A stretch of DNA of 64,000 nt from Candidatus Tepidiaquacellales bacterium UBA2330 (GTDB taxonomy: Bacteria; Bacteroidota; Ignavibacteria; Tepidaquicellales; Tepidaquicellaceae): contig DDUU01000045.1 in NCBI GenBank assembly GCA_002344965.1, positions 1 through 64,000 on the forward strand, read 5' to 3'. The position numbers were made by a program, and so were the translations under genes. How positions within the stretch are numbered: the stretch's first letter is position 1; each line of letters begins with the position of its first letter. The notes under the pieces are model-generated. The model ran no database searches. It was not told the DNA's origin and saw only the letters and a program-made list of their open reading frames with translations. Below, one piece after another: positions 63,979 through 64,000 of the stretch.

Positions 63979-64000
63979 GCAGGGAGTTTCTATATACTTT

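Overview
The window is AT-rich bacterial chromosome with dense, ordinary housekeeping genes and a few accessory loci. Several signs point to the Bacteroidota/Chlorobiota/Ignavibacteriota side of the tree, most likely an Ignavibacteria-like lineage. Two secreted proteins end in type IX secretion (T9SS) sorting tails with the NYPNPFNP motif. One large exported protein ends in dockerin-like repeats. Where a promoter can be read it is the Bacteroidota type (TTTG, about 19 nt, TAnnTTTG). Shine-Dalgarno sequences are mostly absent, and about nine genes start with TTG. The atpD-atpC pair stands apart from the rest of the ATP synthase genes. This placement is inference; there is no rRNA in the window.

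Layout. 0.1-4.6 kb: tRNA-Thr behind a lipoprotein lytic transglycosylase, an RluD-type pseudouridine synthase and a small membrane protein. 4.6-5.4 kb: a long gap holding a nested inverted-repeat element. 5.4-10.4 kb: an RND efflux adaptor and pump followed by a sigma-like gene. 10.4-13.4 kb: an accessory group of SnoaL-like, ARPP-1/ExoX-C, vWA and DUF3127 (SSB-like tail) proteins. 13.7-16 kb: esterase and glycogen synthase. 16.2-21.3 kb: a secreted HExxH protein, a small exported protein, a 932-residue beta-helix protein and a tiny ORF with its own promoter and terminator. 21.3-26.3 kb: a heterodimeric ABC exporter and RsgA. 26.5-29.4 kb: a cyclase/STAND ATPase/TPR protein. 29.4-36.4 kb: two paralogous M3 oligoendopeptidases around typA and a thioredoxin-like ferredoxin, then trhO. 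36.5-40.4 kb: a 7-bp tandem repeat array, an HI0933-type flavoprotein, a membrane-anchored MutS-family ATPase and an unknown protein. 40.4-46 kb: a gingipain-like C25 peptidase and a T9SS beta-helix protein. 46.1-50.5 kb: atpDC, tRNA-Lys, trigger factor and ClpP. 50.5-56.3 kb: three envelope glycosyltransferase-type genes. 56.3-64 kb: a seven-gene minus-strand operon running from a half-length ClpB through a ParB/SbnI-like protein, LolCE/LolD-like transporter parts, PstB and PhoU to a TonB-dependent outer-membrane receptor.

How it fits together. Most of the window supports envelope building and protein quality control: peptidoglycan remodelling, lipoprotein release, surface proteins exported by T9SS, glycosyl transfer, trigger factor, ClpP and ClpB-like disaggregation. 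No mobile element with a transposase, no prophage and no CRISPR array was seen. The most unusual items are the ClpB-like protein lacking its first ATPase domain but carrying its own promoter-like box, the ~380-bp inverted-repeat element, the ARPP-1/vWA pair, the cyclase-STAND-TPR sensor, and the 35-codon ORF with a dedicated terminator.
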